Position numbers and translations under genes: made by a program | Notes under the pieces: generated by a model | Databases searched by the model: none | Told to the model about the DNA's origin: nothing | The model's input: only the letters and a program-made list of their open reading frames with translations | From: Ruegeria lacuscaerulensis ITI-1157 | Lineage (GTDB): Bacteria > Pseudomonadota > Alphaproteobacteria > Rhodobacterales > Rhodobacteraceae | Assembly: GCA_000161775.1 (NCBI GenBank) | Contig: GG704596.1 | Span: forward strand, 238,425 to 302,424 | Length of the DNA: 64,000 bases | Reading direction: 5' to 3' | In this document: piece after piece, positions 17,815 through 26,940 of the stretch | Numbering within the stretch: the stretch's first letter is position 1 | How the letters are laid out: every line of letters starts with the position of its first letter

Positions 17815-19491
17815 TTAGTCGCCCGACTTCAGCGCGGCGCCCAGGATGTCGCCCAGCGATGCGCCCGAGTCCGACGAACCGTACTGTTGAACGGCCTCTT
17901 TCTCTTCGGCGATTTCGCGCGCCTTGATCGACAGGCCCAGACGGCGGGTCTTGCTGTCGACGTTGGTGACGCGGACATCGACCTTGTCACCGACCGAGAA
18001 ACGCTCGGGGCGCTGTTCGGCACGGTCGCGGCTCAGGTCCGAACGGCGGATGAAGGACTTCATGCCTTCGTACTCCACCTCGATGCCGCCATCTTCGATC
18101 GCGGTCACTTCGACGGTGATAACCGAGCCACGCTTCACGCCGCCCACGGCTTCGGCGAACTTGTCACCGCCCAGGGCTTTGATCGACAGCGAGATACGCT
18201 CTTTCTCGACATCAACTTCCGAGACGACCGCCTGAACGACGTCGCCCTTGCGGTAGTTCTGGATGGCATCCTCGCCACGCTCGTCCCACGACAGGTCGGA
18301 CAGGTGAACCATGCCGTCGATGTCGCCTTCCAGGCCGATGAACAGACCGAATTCGGTGATGTTCTTGACTTCGCCTTCGACCTGCGTGCCCTCGGGGTGC
18401 GTTTCTGCAAACACTTCCCACGGGTTGCGCTGGGTCTGCTTGAGGCCCAGAGAGACGCGACGCTTGGCGCCGTCGATTTCCAGAACCATGACGTCGACTT
18501 CCTGGCTGGTCGAAACGATCTTGCCGGGGTGGACGTTCTTCTTGGTCCAGGACATTTCCGACACGTGCACCAGACCTTCGACACCGGGCTCCAGCTCGAC
18601 GAACGCGCCGTAGTCGGTGATGTTGGTGACGCGGCCCTTGTGTACCGAGCCCAGCGGGTACTTGGCAGCCACCAGATCCCACGGGTCTTCCTGCAGCTGC
18701 TTCATGCCCAGGCTGATGCGGTGGGTTTCCTTGTTGATCTTGATGACCTGAACCTTGATGGTCTCGCCGATCGACAGGATTTCCGACGGGTGGTTCACAC
18801 GGCGCCACGCCATGTCGGTGACGTGCAGCAGGCCGTCAACGCCGCCCAGGTCAACGAAGGCACCGTATTCGGTGATGTTCTTGACGACACCCTCGACGGT
18901 CTGACCTTCGGTCAGGTTGCTGATGACCTCGGCGCGCTGTTCGGCACGCGATTCTTCCAGGATGGCACGGCGCGAAACAACGATGTTGCCACGGCGGCGG
19001 TCCATTTTCAGGATCTGGAAGGGCTGCTTCAGACCCATCAGCGGGCCAGCGTCACGCACGGGGCGCACGTCAACCTGGCTGCCGGGCAGGAAGGCCACGG
19101 CACCGCCCAGATCGACGGTGAAGCCACCTTTGACGCGGCCGAAGATGGCACCTTCGACGCGCTCGTCGTTGGCATAGGCTTTTTCCAGACGGTCCCAGGC
19201 CTCTTCGCGGCGGGCCATCTCGCGCGAGATGACGGCTTCGCCACGGGCGTTTTCTGCCGCGCGCAGGTACACTTCGACCTCGTCGCCGACAGCGATTTCG
19301 GGCGCTTCGCCGGGATTTGCGAATTCTTTCAGATCGACACGGCCTTCCATCTTGTAGCCGACATCGATGATGGCCTGGCCCGCTTCGATCGCGATGACCT
19401 TGCCTTTGACAACCGAACCCTCTTCGGGGGTGTCCATTTCGAAGCTTTCATTCAGGAGGGCTTCGAATTCCTCCATGGTTGCGTTAGCCAT
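17815..19491 (-). CDS. rpsA: 30S ribosomal protein S1
   Basis: The 558-residue protein is built of six S1 (OB-fold) repeats, beginning near residue 25 and each ending in patterns such as ISLGMKQL, VSLGLKQT and LSIKA. S1 binds mRNA on the small subunit to aid translation initiation. The ATG at 19491 gives the conserved start ANATMEEFEALL and is preceded by AAAGGAAAA; a long in-frame N-terminal extension upstream is not conserved. It follows cmk, the standard gene pair, but with a 351-bp gap that contains its own promoter candidate and a terminator-like hairpin, so some control at the leader is likely. Confidence 0.97.
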   Translation of the reverse strand: MANATMEEFEALLNESFEMDTPEEGSVVKGKVIAIEAGQAIIDVGYKMEGRVDLKEFANPGEAPEIAVGDEVEVYLRAAENARGEAVISREMARREEAWDRLEKAYANDERVEGAIFGRVKGGFTVDLGGAVAFLPGSQVDVRPVRDAGPLMGLKQPFQILKMDRRRGNIVVSRRAILEESRAEQRAEVISNLTEGQTVEGVVKNITEYGAFVDLGGVDGLLHVTDMAWRRVNHPSEILSIGETIKVQVIKINKETHRISLGMKQLQEDPWDLVAAKYPLGSVHKGRVTNITDYGAFVELEPGVEGLVHVSEMSWTKKNVHPGKIVSTSQEVDVMVLEIDGAKRRVSLGLKQTQRNPWEVFAETHPEGTQVEGEVKNITEFGLFIGLEGDIDGMVHLSDLSWDERGEDAIQNYRKGDVVQAVVSEVDVEKERISLSIKALGGDKFAEAVGGVKRGSVITVEVTAIEDGGIEVEYEGMKSFIRRSDLSRDRAEQRPERFSVGDKVDVRVTNVDSKTRRLGLSIKAREIAEEKEAVQQYGSSDSGASLGDILGAALKSGD

Positions 19492-19581
19492 GTGGCGTTG
19501 TTTTCCTTTACATAACGTTTTTTCTGGCCGAGCGGTTGTCTCCGCCGGTCTTGGAGTTGGTCCGGCAACCCGAAACGGTTC

Positions 19582-19615
19582 CACAAAACAAAGAGGGCCG
19601 GCTGTGTCCGACCCT
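19582..19615 (-). terminator. terminator-like hairpin in the rpsA leader (cmk terminator or attenuator)
   Basis: On the minus strand AGGGTCGG and CCGGCCCT pair (one G-U) around a six-base loop and are followed by CTTTGTTTTG. It lies between the candidate rpsA promoter and the rpsA start codon, so besides ending read-through from cmk it would also interrupt transcripts starting at that promoter. Confidence 0.6.
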
Positions 19616-19661
19616 GCTCGTCTCATTGTTTTATGGCTCAAATTGCCTTGTCGACGGGCGC

Positions 19662-19690
19662 TCTATAGCGGGTTGGCGCCTGCACCGCAA
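19662..19690 (-). promoter_or_regulatory. candidate sigma-70 promoter for rpsA
   Basis: On the minus strand TTGCGG (19690-19685) and TATAGA (19667-19662) are separated by exactly 17 bases. This places a transcription start near 19655 and gives a leader of about 165 bases before rpsA. The remaining part of the 351-bp cmk-rpsA gap (19691-19842) shows nothing else recognisable. Confidence 0.6.
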
Positions 19691-19842
19691 GGGTTTCCGC
19701 ACGTTTCCGGGGCAATCGGCCGCGACTCGCCGCGATGGCCCGGCGCCTGTGTCCTCCGATCGCAGCGTCGGCATGTGCCGAAACCAGCCGGACGACCCGC
19801 GAACCCGTCCAATCCGGGCTCATTGACGTGCCGCCCGCGGCG

Positions 19843-20460
19843 TTACGGCTGGGCAGGCAGCTTTTCCGCGATCACCGCGATTGCCTTGTCCAGCGCGGCC
19901 TCGATGCTCAGATCCGTGGTATCCAGAAGCACGGCATCGTCGGCCGGTTTCATCGGGGCCGTGCTGCGCTCGGCATCCCGCGCGTCGCGCTCGCGGACAT
20001 CGGCCAGAACCTGCGCGCGGGTCACATCCGCGCCCTTCGCCACCAGTTCCAGATAACGCCGTTCGGCCCGCACTTCGGGGCTGGCGGTGACGAACAGCTT
20101 CACCTCGGCCTCGGGGCAGATCACCGTGCCGATATCCCGCCCGTCCAGCACCGCGCCGCCGGCCCGCCGTGCAAAGCTGCGCTGGAAATCGATCAAGGCC
20201 GCGCGCACCTCGGGGATCACGGCCACTTTCGACGCCGCCTGCGCGATCTCGGCGGTGCGCAGGTCGCCCTGCTCCAACTCCTCGGCCGTCAGGGACCGCG
20301 CCGCCTCGACCGGGTCGGTGCCGTCCAGCGTGCGTCGGCCGACCGCGCGGTACAGCAGCCCGGTGTCCAGATGCGCCAGCCCGAAATGCGCGGCAACGGC
20401 CTTGGAGATCGTGCCCTTGCCCGCCGCTGCCGGACCGTCGATGGCGACGGTAAAGCTCAT
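19843..20460 (-). CDS. cmk: cytidylate kinase
   Basis: A 205-residue (d)CMP kinase that makes CDP/dCDP from ATP. It has the P-loop [11 protein letters not shown] at residues 7-17, the substrate-binding DTGLLYRAV segment, and the LDGRDIGTV motif. The start overlaps the aroA stop (ATGA), so the two genes are translationally coupled, and rpsA follows. This aroA-cmk-rpsA order is widespread in alphaproteobacteria. Confidence 0.95.
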   Translation of the reverse strand: MSFTVAIDGPAAAGKGTISKAVAAHFGLAHLDTGLLYRAVGRRTLDGTDPVEAARSLTAEELEQGDLRTAEIAQAASKVAVIPEVRAALIDFQRSFARRAGGAVLDGRDIGTVICPEAEVKLFVTASPEVRAERRYLELVAKGADVTRAQVLADVRERDARDAERSTAPMKPADDAVLLDTTDLSIEAALDKAIAVIAEKLPAQP

Positions 20461-21803
20461 GTGCGCTCGACCTTGGCGCCCAGGCCGTTCATCAACGGCT
20501 CGAAGATCGGGAACGAGGTCGCGATCGGGCTGCCGTCATCGACCGAGACCGCCTGTTGCGCGCCCATGCCCATCACCATGAACGACATGGCGATGCGGTG
20601 GTCCAGAAAGCTTTCGCAGGTGCCGCCACCGGGCACGCCGCCGATGCCCAGCCCGTCGACCGACCACCAGTCATCGCCCTCGTCAACCGTGACACCGTTG
20701 GCCCGCAAGCCACGCGCCATGGCGTCGATGCGGTCGCTTTCCTTGACGCGCAGTTCCTTGACGCCGCCCATCATCGTCTTGCCGGTGGCGTTGGCCGCAA
20801 CCACCGACAGCACCGGATATTCGTCGATCATCGAGGCCGCGCGTTCGGGCGGAACGTCGATGCCCTTCATGTCGGGCGAATAGCGTGCGCGCAGATCGGC
20901 GACCGGCTCGCCGCCTTCCTCGCGCATGTTTTCATAAGTCAGATCCGCACCCATCTCGCGCAGCGTGGTGAACAGGCCCGCGCGCGTGGGGTTCAGGCCG
21001 ATACCCGGCACCAGAACGTCCGAGCCCGGCGTAATCAGGGCCGCACAGACCGGGAAGGCCGCGCTGGAGGGATCGCGCGGTACGGCGATCACCTGCGGTT
21101 TCAACTCAGGCCGGCCGGTCAGGGTGATGACCCGGCCTTCGTCGGTATCCTCGACGGTGATTTCGGCGCCGAACCCCGCCAGCATCCGCTCGGAATGGTC
21201 ACGGGTGGCTTCCTTCTCGATCACCACGGTCTTGCCCGGCGCGTTCAGGCCGGCCAGCAGAACGGCGGATTTTACCTGGGCCGAGGGCACCGGCACTTCG
21301 TACCGGACCGGCACGGGATCGGCCGCGCCGACGATGGTCATGGGCAGACGCCCGCCCGAGCGACCCACGGCTTGTGCCCCGAACAGCGCCAGCGGATCGG
21401 TCACCCGCGCCATCGGGCGTTTGTTCAGGCTGGCGTCGCCGGTGAAGGTCGCGCTGATCGGGCTGGTCGCCATCGCGCCCATGATCAGGCGCACGCCCGT
21501 GCCCGAGTTGCCGCAGTCGATCACCTGATCCGGCTCGGCAAAGCCGCCCACGCCGACGCCGTGCACCGTCCATTCGCCATTCCCGTGCGAGATCACCTCG
21601 GCACCGAAGGCGCGCATCGCCTTGGCGGTGTCCAGAACGTCTTCGCCTTCCAGCAGGCCCGAGATCCTGGTCTCGCCCACGGCCATCGCCCCAAGGATCA
21701 AAGAGCGGTGCGAGATCGACTTGTCGCCCGGCACTTCGGCCGTGCCGGTCAGAGGGCCGCAGGGATGCGAGGTCATCGGGATGGGCGTGCCGTGTCCGGA
21801 CAT
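20457..21803 (-). CDS. aroA: 3-phosphoshikimate 1-carboxyvinyltransferase (EPSP synthase, class II type)
   Basis: The 448-residue enzyme joins phosphoenolpyruvate and shikimate 3-phosphate in the aromatic pathway. It carries the four motifs of class II enzymes: [24 protein letters not shown] and NPTR. At the position where the glyphosate-insensitive CP4 enzyme has Ala100, this protein has Gly101 (in GNSGTGVR), as glyphosate-sensitive enzymes do. The ATG at 21803 gives the conserved N-terminus; upstream in-frame sequence is not conserved and runs into trmB. It overlaps cmk by four bases and lies 68 bases after trmB. Confidence 0.96.
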   Translation of the reverse strand: MSGHGTPIPMTSHPCGPLTGTAEVPGDKSISHRSLILGAMAVGETRISGLLEGEDVLDTAKAMRAFGAEVISHGNGEWTVHGVGVGGFAEPDQVIDCGNSGTGVRLIMGAMATSPISATFTGDASLNKRPMARVTDPLALFGAQAVGRSGGRLPMTIVGAADPVPVRYEVPVPSAQVKSAVLLAGLNAPGKTVVIEKEATRDHSERMLAGFGAEITVEDTDEGRVITLTGRPELKPQVIAVPRDPSSAAFPVCAALITPGSDVLVPGIGLNPTRAGLFTTLREMGADLTYENMREEGGEPVADLRARYSPDMKGIDVPPERAASMIDEYPVLSVVAANATGKTMMGGVKELRVKESDRIDAMARGLRANGVTVDEGDDWWSVDGLGIGGVPGGGTCESFLDHRIAMSFMVMGMGAQQAVSVDDGSPIATSFPIFEPLMNGLGAKVERT

Positions 21804-21871
21804 GAGGGCTCCTTTTGCGCTATCAGTGCCCCTGCCGATTAGCGAATTGGCGCCGCAGCGTCCAGCCGCAA

Positions 21872-22582
21872 TCACCCGTTGCGGCGGAAGGTCAGGTAGT
21901 GCGGCGTGCGGCCTTCGCGCAGGGCCTTCTGCTCGTAGCGGGTGGAAATCCAGTCGTCCCACGGCTTGCGCCAATCCTCGGGGCCCTCGGCCAGCCATTC
22001 GAAACCGGCGCGGGGCACCTCCTCGAGCGTCTGGCGGACATAGTCCGGGATGTCGGTGGCCACGCGGAAAATCGCGCCGGGTTTCAGCACACGGGCCAGC
22101 GGCTCCAGATGCTCGGGGGTCACGAAGCGGCGGCGGTGGTGCCGCTTTTTGGGCCACGGGTCGGGATAGAGCAGAAACGCGCGCGAAATGCTGGCATCGG
22201 GCAGCACGTCGAACAGGTCGCGCACATCGCCGGGATGCACCGCCAGGTTGGTCACTTCGGCCCGGCGGATCTTGCCCAACAGCATGGCCACGCCGTTGAT
22301 GAAGGGCTCGGCGCCGATGATGCCGATATCGGGGTTCTGCTGCGCCTGATGCACCAGATGCTCGCCGCCGCCGAACCCAACCTCAAGCCATACCGGCCTG
22401 CCGCCAAACAGCGCGTCCAGGTCGATCGGGGTGCGGTCGGGGTTGCTGTCCCAATCCACTGCGCCCGGCGACAGGGCGGCCAGGTCCTCGGACAGATAGG
22501 TCTTTTGGCTGGGCTTCAGGGTCTTGCCCTTGAAGCGGCCATAGAAGTTTCTCCGGGGGCGTTCGGGTGATTGGGTGCTCAT
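21872..22582 (-). CDS. trmB: tRNA (guanine-N7-)-methyltransferase
   Basis: A 236-residue SAM-dependent enzyme forming m7G46 in tRNA. It has the SAM-binding [12 protein letters not shown] motif, an internal [10 protein letters not shown] segment, and the family signature [17 protein letters not shown]. The ATG at 22582 gives a usual N-terminus with an FYGRFKGK motif; an ATG 12 codons earlier is less likely, and neither has a strong ribosome site. It lies after metK with a weak terminator candidate between, so a SAM-producing and a SAM-using enzyme are neighbours. Confidence 0.95.
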   Translation of the reverse strand: MSTQSPERPRRNFYGRFKGKTLKPSQKTYLSEDLAALSPGAVDWDSNPDRTPIDLDALFGGRPVWLEVGFGGGEHLVHQAQQNPDIGIIGAEPFINGVAMLLGKIRRAEVTNLAVHPGDVRDLFDVLPDASISRAFLLYPDPWPKKRHHRRRFVTPEHLEPLARVLKPGAIFRVATDIPDYVRQTLEEVPRAGFEWLAEGPEDWRKPWDDWISTRYEQKALREGRTPHYLTFRRNG

Positions 22583-22654
22583 GCCGGTGCCATTACTGCG
22601 CTGGGGTTTGCGTTGCAAGGGTTGGAGCGCGCCTGATGAGCCCCGTCAAAACGG

Positions 22655-22680
22655 AAAAGACGCGCCACATCGGACGCGCC
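22655..22680 (-). terminator. possible terminator of metK
   Basis: On the minus strand GGCGCG and CGCGTC pair (one G-U) around a ten-base loop and are followed by TTTT. It lies between the metK stop and trmB. The stem is short. Confidence 0.5.
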
Positions 22681-22708
22681 TTGCCTAGTTGTGTTTCGCG
22701 ATGCCGCC

Positions 22709-23890
22709 TCAGACAGCCTTTTTCAAAGCCTCGACCAGATCGGTCCGCTCCCAGCTGAAGCCCCCATCGGCTTCGGGGTCGCGCCCGAAATGCCCATAGG
22801 CCGCGGTGCGCTGATAGATCGGCCTGTTCAGCTGCAGATGCTCGCGGATGCCGCGCGGGGTCAGGTCCATCACTTGTCCGACGGCCCGTTCGATCTCGGC
22901 ATCGGCAACCTGTCCGGTGCCATGGGTGTCGGCGTAGATCGACAACGGCCGGGACACGCCGATCGCATAGCTCAGCTGGATGGTGCAACGCTCGGCCATG
23001 CCGGCGGCCACGACGTTCTTGGCCAGGTACCGCGCGGCATAGGCCGCCGACCGGTCGACTTTGGTCGGGTCCTTGCCCGAAAACGCCCCGCCCCCATGCG
23101 GAGCCGCACCGCCATAGGTATCGACGATGATCTTGCGCCCGGTCAGGCCGGCATCGCCGTCGGGGCCGCCGATGACGAACTTGCCGGTGGGGTTCACATG
23201 CCATTCGGTCTGGTCGGTCAGCCAGCCTTCGGGCAGGATGTCCCGCACATAGGGTTCGACGATCCGGCGAATGTCGTCCGAAGTCAGCGCCTCGTCCAGA
23301 TGCTGCGTGGACAGCACGATCGAGCTGACGCCCACCGGCTTGCCGTCACGATAGATCACCGACAGCTGCGACTTGGCGTCGGGACCCAGCGCGGGCTCGG
23401 CCCCGCTTTTGCGGACCTCGGCCAGGCGGCGCAGGATTGCATGCGCATACTGGATCGGCGCCGGCATCAAGGCCGGGGTTTCCGTGGTGGCGTAACCGAA
23501 CATGATGCCCTGATCGCCCGCGCCTTCGTCCTTGTCGCCCGAGGCATCCACCCCTTGTGCGATATGCGCGGATTGTTCGTGCAGCAGGTTCGTCACCTCG
23601 ACCGTTTCGTGGTGGAACTTGTCTTGCTCGTACCCGATATCCTTGATGCAGGCGCGCGCGATCTCTTCGATCCGGCCCATGTAGTCATGGAGCCGATCCT
23701 GATCCGACAGCCCGACCTCGCCGCCGATCACGATACGATCGGTGGTGGCAAAAGTCTCACACGCAACGCGCGCTTCGGGCTCTTCGCTCAGAAAGGCATC
23801 GAGGACTGCATCGGAAATTCGGTCACAGACCTTATCGGGATGCCCTTCGGAAACGGATTCCGAAGTGAAGGTGTAGTTCTGTCGGGACAT
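22709..23890 (-). CDS. metK: S-adenosylmethionine synthetase
   Basis: A 393-residue MetK that makes SAM from methionine and ATP. It has the N-terminal substrate loop [12 protein letters not shown], the ATP-binding [13 protein letters not shown] signature, and the P-loop-like [16 protein letters not shown]. The start ATG at 23890 is six bases after the SD-like TGGAGC that forms part of the riboswitch directly upstream, which strongly supports this start. Expression is therefore expected to drop when SAM or SAH binds the leader. Confidence 0.98.
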   Translation of the reverse strand: MSRQNYTFTSESVSEGHPDKVCDRISDAVLDAFLSEEPEARVACETFATTDRIVIGGEVGLSDQDRLHDYMGRIEEIARACIKDIGYEQDKFHHETVEVTNLLHEQSAHIAQGVDASGDKDEGAGDQGIMFGYATTETPALMPAPIQYAHAILRRLAEVRKSGAEPALGPDAKSQLSVIYRDGKPVGVSSIVLSTQHLDEALTSDDIRRIVEPYVRDILPEGWLTDQTEWHVNPTGKFVIGGPDGDAGLTGRKIIVDTYGGAAPHGGGAFSGKDPTKVDRSAAYAARYLAKNVVAAGMAERCTIQLSYAIGVSRPLSIYADTHGTGQVADAEIERAVGQVMDLTPRGIREHLQLNRPIYQRTAAYGHFGRDPEADGGFSWERTDLVEALKKAV

Positions 23891-23895
23891 GAAAG

Positions 23896-23943
23896 CGCTC
23901 CATTAAGATTTTCCCCGTCACGCCAGGAAGCCGTTGTGACGGG
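23896..23943 (-). promoter_or_regulatory. SAM/SAH riboswitch in the metK leader
   Basis: On the minus strand CCCGTCAC (23943-23936) pairs perfectly with GTGACGGG (23921-23914) to form the eight-pair P1. The loop reads AACGGCTTCCTGGC, identical in its core to the known SAM/SAH riboswitch, and after an A/T-rich linker comes TGGAGC (23902-23897). GCTTC in the loop can pair with GGAGC, making the pseudoknot that hides the ribosome-binding site. This class is described upstream of metK in Rhodobacterales. The element begins 44 bases after the lnt stop. Confidence 0.93.
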
Positions 23944-23987
23944 CATTCGACCGGATACGCCTCGAACGAAAGTAGGTCAATCCAAAA

Positions 23988-25493
23988 CTATCTCTTGCGG
24001 GAAAGAACGTTGCGCGCCAGCAGCAGCAGGATTGAGAGGATCAACAGGACCGGCACGTCACCCATTCTGGAATACAGGGTGGGCATCAGCGGCGCAGGTA
24101 TCCGCGCGTCGACATATCCCGCTTGGCCCAACGGCAGCGCCTCGGTCACCTCTCCCAGCGGATCGATCATTGCGGACACACCCGTATTCGCCGCGCGGGC
24201 CAAAGGGACCCCCTGCTCGATCGCGCGCATTCTGGCCTGAGCCAGATGCTGAAATGGCCCCGACTTGGTTCCGAACCAGGCGTCGTTGGTGACCTGCAGG
24301 AATAACGCGGGTCGCGCGGGGGCGTTGGCGGTGATCTGCGGGAAAATGGCCTCGTAACAGATCAGAGGCAATACCGCCCCAATCGTTCCAGCCTGCATCA
24401 ACCGAGGCCCTGGCCCCGCACTGAAGCCGCTGCCGGTGGTCGCAGCAAGACCGCTGATGCCGAAGCGGCCCAGCAGATCGCCCAGCGGGATGTATTCACC
24501 GAATGGAACAAGGTGGTGTTTGTCGTACAGACCTGCCGGGACACCCCTTTCGTCAAGATAGATCAACGAGTTGTAGATACGCGGCCCGTCCCCCCGCTGA
24601 ATCCCGACGAAGACTGGCGACCCTTGCGCTGCAGCGGCAATCGCCTGCAGGTACGGCTGCGCGCTGCCCAGCCAGGCCGGAACGGAGGTTTCCGGCCAGA
24701 CGATCAGATCAGGCCGCGGCTCAGCCGCCGTGAACTCGACTTGGCGCGCAAAAAAAAGCGGTGCAAAGGCCGGATCCCATTTCTGATGCTGGGGCGCGTT
24801 TGGCTGAATCAGGCGCACTGTCTTGTCGGTTTCGGATACGCTGGGACGCGTCGCGGCGTAAGTCCAAGACGCAAGCGAAAACGCCGCGACCACGATCGCC
24901 GGCGCCACGGCAGAGCGCAGCCTGTGATCGGCGGCCCACACTGCGCCCAGCGGAAGCACCACCAAGAGCGTCAGCGCCCCCAACCCGTAAGGCCCAACCA
25001 ACGACAACAGCTGCGCGACCGGCGTATCGACCCAGATCTGCGCGATCCCGGCCCATGGGAACCCCGTCAGGACATAACCGCGCGCAAATTCGGCCAACGC
25101 GACGCAGAGCGCCAGAACAACGGACCGACGGACCGGGTGCACGCCTGTGCCGCGATACGCAAGCCCGAACGCCGCAGCCCAGAACAAGGCAAGCCCGCCC
25201 GACATGAACGCCAATGCGAACGGAGCCATCCATGCATGACGTTGCGCGTCCACCTGGAAAGGCTCGATGATCCAGCTCAGAGCATGGGCGAAGTACCCCG
25301 TGGCAAACAGCCATCCCATCCATGCAGCGCGCGCGCGCGTCTCGCTCGAAAGGTACAACGGCACGATCAGAATCAGGGAAACCGCCGTGGCCGCCCAATA
25401 CCCGAACGGAGCCAGCCCGAATGCCGCAACCACCCCCAGCCCGAAGGCACAGGCGAAACGCAGCCAAGCGGGCCAGCGTGTGGCTGGGCTCAT
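23988..25493 (-). CDS. lnt: apolipoprotein N-acyltransferase
   Basis: A 501-residue inner-membrane protein with several N-terminal transmembrane segments (about residues 12-200) and a periplasmic nitrilase-like domain. The catalytic triad is visible as Glu268 (WPETS), Lys325 (YDKHHLVPFGE) and Cys379 (LICYEAIF). It adds the third acyl chain to lipoproteins. It overlaps the corC-like gene by four bases and is the last member of the miaB/phoH/ybeY/corC/lnt set, as in many proteobacteria. A final transmembrane segment lies at the C-terminus. Confidence 0.95.
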   Translation of the reverse strand: MSPATRWPAWLRFACAFGLGVVAAFGLAPFGYWAATAVSLILIVPLYLSSETRARAAWMGWLFATGYFAHALSWIIEPFQVDAQRHAWMAPFALAFMSGGLALFWAAAFGLAYRGTGVHPVRRSVVLALCVALAEFARGYVLTGFPWAGIAQIWVDTPVAQLLSLVGPYGLGALTLLVVLPLGAVWAADHRLRSAVAPAIVVAAFSLASWTYAATRPSVSETDKTVRLIQPNAPQHQKWDPAFAPLFFARQVEFTAAEPRPDLIVWPETSVPAWLGSAQPYLQAIAAAAQGSPVFVGIQRGDGPRIYNSLIYLDERGVPAGLYDKHHLVPFGEYIPLGDLLGRFGISGLAATTGSGFSAGPGPRLMQAGTIGAVLPLICYEAIFPQITANAPARPALFLQVTNDAWFGTKSGPFQHLAQARMRAIEQGVPLARAANTGVSAMIDPLGEVTEALPLGQAGYVDARIPAPLMPTLYSRMGDVPVLLILSILLLLARNVLSRKR

Positions 25494-26374
25494 GCAGCCA
25501 TGTCCGGCAGCATGACGCGCAAGCGCTTTATCCTGCGCGGATCGGCATCGATAACCTCGAATTCCGGGCCATCCGGGTGCAGTACCACTTCGCCGCGGGC
25601 GGGAACACGTCCAGACAGCATGAAGACGAGACCACCCAGAGTTTCGATCTCTTCCTCGTCCACATCTTCGTGGCTGGTCAGCGATCGGCCGATCTCGGCC
25701 TCGAAATCCTCAAGCGGGGCCTTGGCCTGGACGATGTAACAGCCGGGCCGTTCCTTGACCCACATCTGGTCTTCGTCGGCATCATGCTCGTCCTCGATTT
25801 CACCGACCACCTGTTCGATCAGGTCCTCGATGGTAACCAGCCCGTCGACGCCGCCATATTCGTCGATGACCAATGCCATGTGGCGCCGTTCGGTCTGCAT
25901 CTTGGCCAGCAGAACACCGATCGGCATGGACGGAGGTACGAACAGCAATGGCCGCAACATCGACGGCAGATCGAACTCCTTCGAATCGCCATTGAAGCCA
26001 TGCGTCAGGGCGAAGTCCTTCAGGTGCACAAACCCCAGAGGCGTGTCCAGCGTGCCTTCGTACACCGGAATACGCGACAGGCCGCTTTCGCGGAACACCT
26101 GCGCCAGTTCGTCCTTGCTGATCGTGACCGGAACCGAAACGATATCTGCGGACGGGATGGCCACGTCTTCGACACGCATCCGGCGAAGGTTGATCATGCC
26201 GCGCGATTGAGGCACCGCGGCCTGGTGTCCGTTCACCGGACCGCCCTGAGCTTCGTCCTGTGAAGAGAAGGCCTCCAGCAAGCGCGAGAACAACCCACTT
26301 TTTTTTCTGGTTTCTTCGCCGTTCTGTGATTGCGCGCTATGCGCCGCTCCAGAACTGCCGTCTATGTCGCCCAT
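25490..26374 (-). CDS. CBS-domain and CorC_HlyC-domain protein (CorC/YbeX family)
   Basis: The 294-residue protein has a pair of CBS domains (about residues 65-205; for example VYEGTLDTPLGFVHLKD and VIDEYGGVDGLVTIEDL) and a C-terminal CorC_HlyC transporter-associated domain (about 215-290). It lacks the N-terminal membrane domain of larger hemolysin-C proteins and so matches YbeX/CorC, which is tied to magnesium and cobalt efflux and, more recently, ribosome metabolism. Some databases label it hemolysin; there is no sign of toxin activity. It lies between ybeY and lnt and overlaps lnt by four bases. Confidence 0.9.
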   Translation of the reverse strand: MGDIDGSSGAAHSAQSQNGEETRKKSGLFSRLLEAFSSQDEAQGGPVNGHQAAVPQSRGMINLRRMRVEDVAIPSADIVSVPVTISKDELAQVFRESGLSRIPVYEGTLDTPLGFVHLKDFALTHGFNGDSKEFDLPSMLRPLLFVPPSMPIGVLLAKMQTERRHMALVIDEYGGVDGLVTIEDLIEQVVGEIEDEHDADEDQMWVKERPGCYIVQAKAPLEDFEAEIGRSLTSHEDVDEEEIETLGGLVFMLSGRVPARGEVVLHPDGPEFEVIDADPRRIKRLRVMLPDMAA

Positions 26375-26410
26375 ATTTCTATACCAATTGATCGGGCCCT
26401 CGGGCCTCTG

Positions 26411-26905
26411 TCACACATTATATGGGTTATCGATACCCAGTTTGCCAAGTATTTCGATTTCGCACCCCTCCATCAAAGTGGCGTCCGGGTCACGAACGTG
26501 ATCATAGCCCAACAAATGCAACACTCCGTGAACGATCAGATGAACAACATGATCGTCCATCGATTTTCCGGCTTCATTTGCTTCGCGCAGACATGTGTCG
26601 TAGGAGATCGCGATGTCGCCCAGCACGATCTCTCCGGTGAAATCCGGTTCGGGCAATGGTGGCGTCGCTCCGGGTTCTTCGGGTGCCAGGTCTTCGGCCG
26701 GCCAGCTGAGCACGTTCGTGGGTGCGGGCTTGCCGCGGAACTCGTTGTTCAATTCGGCTATCCGGGAATCGTCGCACCCCAGAATGCTGACTTCGCAGAG
26801 ATCGGGATTCATCCGCAGATAAGCAAGCGTCGCAGAAACCGCCCGGCGGGACAGTTCCTCCAACCGCTGCCAGCGGGAATCCTCCACGGAAATTTCCAGG
26901 TTCAT
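26411..26905 (-). CDS. ybeY: endoribonuclease YbeY (rRNA maturation factor)
   Basis: A 164-residue metal-dependent RNase for 16S rRNA 3'-end maturation and ribosome quality control. The zinc site is HGVLHLLGYDH (His126, His130, His136). The ATG at 26905 is chosen because GGAG lies 11 bases upstream; a GTG five codons earlier is possible. A variable acidic/Pro-rich stretch of about 20 residues (near 73-90) is common in alphaproteobacterial YbeY. It lies 35 bases after phoH and 36 before the corC-like gene. Confidence 0.94.
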   Translation of the reverse strand: MNLEISVEDSRWQRLEELSRRAVSATLAYLRMNPDLCEVSILGCDDSRIAELNNEFRGKPAPTNVLSWPAEDLAPEEPGATPPLPEPDFTGEIVLGDIAISYDTCLREANEAGKSMDDHVVHLIVHGVLHLLGYDHVRDPDATLMEGCEIEILGKLGIDNPYNV

Positions 26906-26940
26906 GTCGCACTGCTCCACGGCCGACGGGCTGTCGGCAT

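Noticed and set aside
22659-22680. GACGCGCC direct repeat as a regulatory site
   Set aside because: The two copies also form the weak metK terminator stem, which explains the sequence more simply.
25490-26374. Hemolysin toxin gene
   Set aside because: CBS plus CorC_HlyC domains in the ybeY-lnt context mark a CorC/YbeX protein; the hemolysin label is a historical misnomer.
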